This document shows positions 32,682 to 34,463 of a stretch of DNA of 34,463 nucleotides, in pieces. Position numbers and translations under genes: made by a program. The notes under the pieces were generated by a model. That model had not been told where the DNA came from, ran no database searches, and was given only the letters and a program-made list of their open reading frames with translations. Origin of the DNA: Gammaproteobacteria bacterium. Lineage in GTDB: Bacteria > Pseudomonadota > Gammaproteobacteria > Eutrophobiales > Eutrophobiaceae. Where the stretch lies: assembly GCA_021773235.1 (NCBI GenBank), contig JAJFKL010000044.1:1-34463 (forward strand). Direction: 5' to 3'. Position 1 is the stretch's first letter, and each line of letters starts with the position of its first letter.

Positions 32682-34463
32682 TTGAGTTCAGATAATCCTA
32701 TAGAAGTACTGGGAATTGATGCCGGCGGCACAATGACAGATACTTTTTTCGTCGCGGCCGATGGCCAATTCATTGTAGGCAAGGCGCAAAGTAGTATTGA
32801 TGAAGCTACAGCCGTTGTTGATTCAAGTAAGGACGCCCTTGAAGGGTCAGGCCGTGGTCTTGAAGAAGTCTACGGACAAATGTCTACATGTGTCTATTCT
32901 GGTACAGCTATGCTGAACAGGGTGGTCTCACGCACAGGTATCCGTACTGCATTAATTTGTAGTAAAGGTTTTGAAGATAACCATCGTATGGGCCGTGCTC
33001 TACAATGTTATCTTGGGTATGCATTTGAAGATCGTCTTCATTTGAATTCGCATCGCTATGATGACCCATTGGTTGCTATTCAAGATACTCGTGGTGTTAC
33101 CGAGCGTATCGATTGCCAAGGTACCGTCGTAATCCCTGTACGCGTAGAAGAAGCAGTCACAGCAACAAAAGAGCTGCTTGAAACAGACATTAAAGCAATT
33201 GTTATCAGCTTCTTAAATTCACATGCAAATCATTCGCATGAAGAAGCTGTTAGAGATGCTGTTATTGATGTCGTTAAAGCTTCAAATAAAGATATCCCTG
33301 TATTTGCGTCTTGTGACTATTATCCAAGTCGTAAAGAAAGCCATCGTACCAACACAACCATCCTCGAAGCCTACGCAGCTGAGCCTTCACGAATCACACT
33401 GAAGAACTTAAGCGACAAAATGGCAGGTCTAGGTGGTAAATTTGATGTACGCGTAATGGCGAGTCATGGTGGTACCATCAGCTGGAAAGCAAAAGAATTG
33501 GCCCGTACGCTAGTATCTGGTCCAATCGGTGGTGTAATCGGTTCTGCTTATCTTGGTAAGCAACTCGGTTATGAAAACATTGCTTGTTCAGATATCGGTG
33601 GAACAAGTTTCGATATGGCATTGATTGTAAAGGGTGCCTTTGCAATTGGCCGTGATAAAGATATGGCGCGATTGGTATTGTCATTGCCGCTAGTAGGCAT
33701 GGATACCGTTGGTGCAGGCGCAGGTAGTTATGTCCGTATTGACCCATATTCAGACGCTATTAAGCTTGGTCCAGACAGTGCTGGCTACAGAGTAGGCACA
33801 TGTTGGGAAGAGGGCGGTGTTGATACGGTTTCTGTAACCGATTGTCACCTTATGTTGGGTTATTTGAATCCTGACAACTTCCTCGGTGGTGCGTTAGAAC
33901 TTAATGTCGACAAAGCACGTCAGTGCATTAAAGATCAAATATCAGATAAATTAGGCATGACTGTTGAAGATGCTTCTGCTGGTGTTATCGAGTTGCTTGA
34001 TGCCTCTCTAAAACAACATCTTGGTGATATGATCTCAAGTAAAGGTTATACCCCTACTGACTTTGTTTGTTTCTCATACGGTGGTGCTGGTCCGGTACAC
34101 GCATATGGTTATACACAAGGTCTAGGCTTCCAAGAAACAATCGTACCTGCATGGGCGGCTGGTTTCTCAGCATTTGGTTGTGCTGCTGCAGAGTTCGAAT
34201 ATCGTTATGATATGAGTGTCGATATTGCAATGCCACCAGATAGTGAAGACGCTGCAAAAGAAGAAGCTTGTAAAACATTACAAGCAGCTTGGGACGAACT
34301 GAAGGTTAAAGTACTTGAAGAATTCAAGATCAATGGCTATGGCGCAGATGAAGTAACGCTTGATCCTGGTTTTAGTATGCAATACATGGGTCAGTTGAAC
34401 GATCTAGAAATTGTATCTCCTAAGAAATCAATCAGTGGTGCTAAAGATTGGCCTTCATTAACC
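32682..34463 (+). CDS. acxA: Acetone carboxylase beta subunit (partial, cut by window end)
   Basis: The start is TTG at 32682, eight bases after a perfect AGGAGG; there is no ATG in frame before conserved sequence. 594 codons are visible of about 717. It belongs to the hydantoinase A/acetone carboxylase family. The ATP-binding motif LGIDAGGTMTDTFFV lies at about 9-23. Close AcxA signatures follow: VYSGTAMLNRVV, DRLHLNSHRYDDPLV, SDIGGTSFDMALI and FSYGGAGPVHAYGY. The enzyme (AcxABC) carboxylates acetone to acetoacetate using ATP and bicarbonate, in the cytoplasm. The subunits AcxB and AcxC are expected downstream, off the window. Frame is open to the end, with no odd codons. Confidence 0.95.
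   Translation, partial: MSSDNPIEVLGIDAGGTMTDTFFVAADGQFIVGKAQSSIDEATAVVDSSKDALEGSGRGLEEVYGQMSTCVYSGTAMLNRVVSRTGIRTALICSKGFEDNHRMGRALQCYLGYAFEDRLHLNSHRYDDPLVAIQDTRGVTERIDCQGTVVIPVRVEEAVTATKELLETDIKAIVISFLNSHANHSHEEAVRDAVIDVVKASNKDIPVFASCDYYPSRKESHRTNTTILEAYAAEPSRITLKNLSDKMAGLGGKFDVRVMASHGGTISWKAKELARTLVSGPIGGVIGSAYLGKQLGYENIACSDIGGTSFDMALIVKGAFAIGRDKDMARLVLSLPLVGMDTVGAGAGSYVRIDPYSDAIKLGPDSAGYRVGTCWEEGGVDTVSVTDCHLMLGYLNPDNFLGGALELNVDKARQCIKDQISDKLGMTVEDASAGVIELLDASLKQHLGDMISSKGYTPTDFVCFSYGGAGPVHAYGYTQGLGFQETIVPAWAAGFSAFGCAAAEFEYRYDMSVDIAMPPDSEDAAKEEACKTLQAAWDELKVKVLEEFKINGYGADEVTLDPGFSMQYMGQLNDLEIVSPKKSISGAKDWPSLT

Overview
The window looks like chromosome from a low-GC (around 40 %) gammaproteobacterium, probably aquatic or marine. 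The clues are the TtpC-type TonB2 cluster (best known from Vibrio and relatives), a type II NADH dehydrogenase of the E. coli Ndh kind, a DUF1244 protein, and NtrC- and NarL-type two-component systems. Genes are dense, with several operons. I saw no rRNA, tRNA, CRISPR array, transposase or phage gene.

Layout. (1) 1-3195: a short pqqA-like reading frame on the minus strand, interrupted by a stop codon at the position of the PQQ-forming glutamate, lies divergent to a histidine kinase / NtrC-type regulator pair. (2) 3250-7100: a frameshifted zinc-ribbon membrane gene, a DsbA/FrnE-like oxidoreductase, Ndh, a DUF1244 protein and a TraB/GumN-type protein. (3) 7209-13057: a three-gene RND efflux operon (outer-membrane factor, adaptor, CusA-like pump). 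(4) 13302-14552: a receiver-Ser/Thr kinase fusion. (5) 14562-19547: a minus-strand operon DUF3450 / TtpC / ExbB / ExbD / TonB / TPR. (6) 19723-23559: a MoxY/MoxX-like two-component pair, convergent with two periplasmic proteins of families tied to PQQ-dependent alcohol oxidation. (7) 23732-29542: a GAF/Fis-HTH regulator without an AAA+ domain, divergent from a tungsten aldehyde oxidoreductase operon (polyferredoxin, AOR catalytic subunit, FAD/NADH subunit, MoaD-like protein, unknown 100-residue protein ending in GGG). (8) 29594-32179: a minus-strand operon with an ExbB/MotA-like channel protein, an ExbD-like protein with an unusual soluble domain, a membrane protein and a lipoprotein. (9) 32586 to the end: a sigma-54 promoter and the start of an acetone carboxylase operon (beta subunit, TTG start, cut by the window edge).

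How it may fit together (inference). PQQ chemistry, alcohol-oxidation accessory proteins, a MoxYX-like sensor, an aldehyde-oxidising AOR and acetone carboxylase suggest an island for oxidising short-chain alcohols: primary alcohol to aldehyde to acid by PQQ dehydrogenase plus AOR, and 2-propanol to acetone to acetoacetate by a dehydrogenase plus acetone carboxylase. No alcohol dehydrogenase lies inside the window. The most surprising observation is the nonsense codon in pqqA. The AOR operon resembles the filament-forming AorABC enzyme of Aromatoleum aromaticum, and the ExbB/ExbD-like operon at 29.6-32.2 kb is the best candidate for an undescribed energised envelope system.
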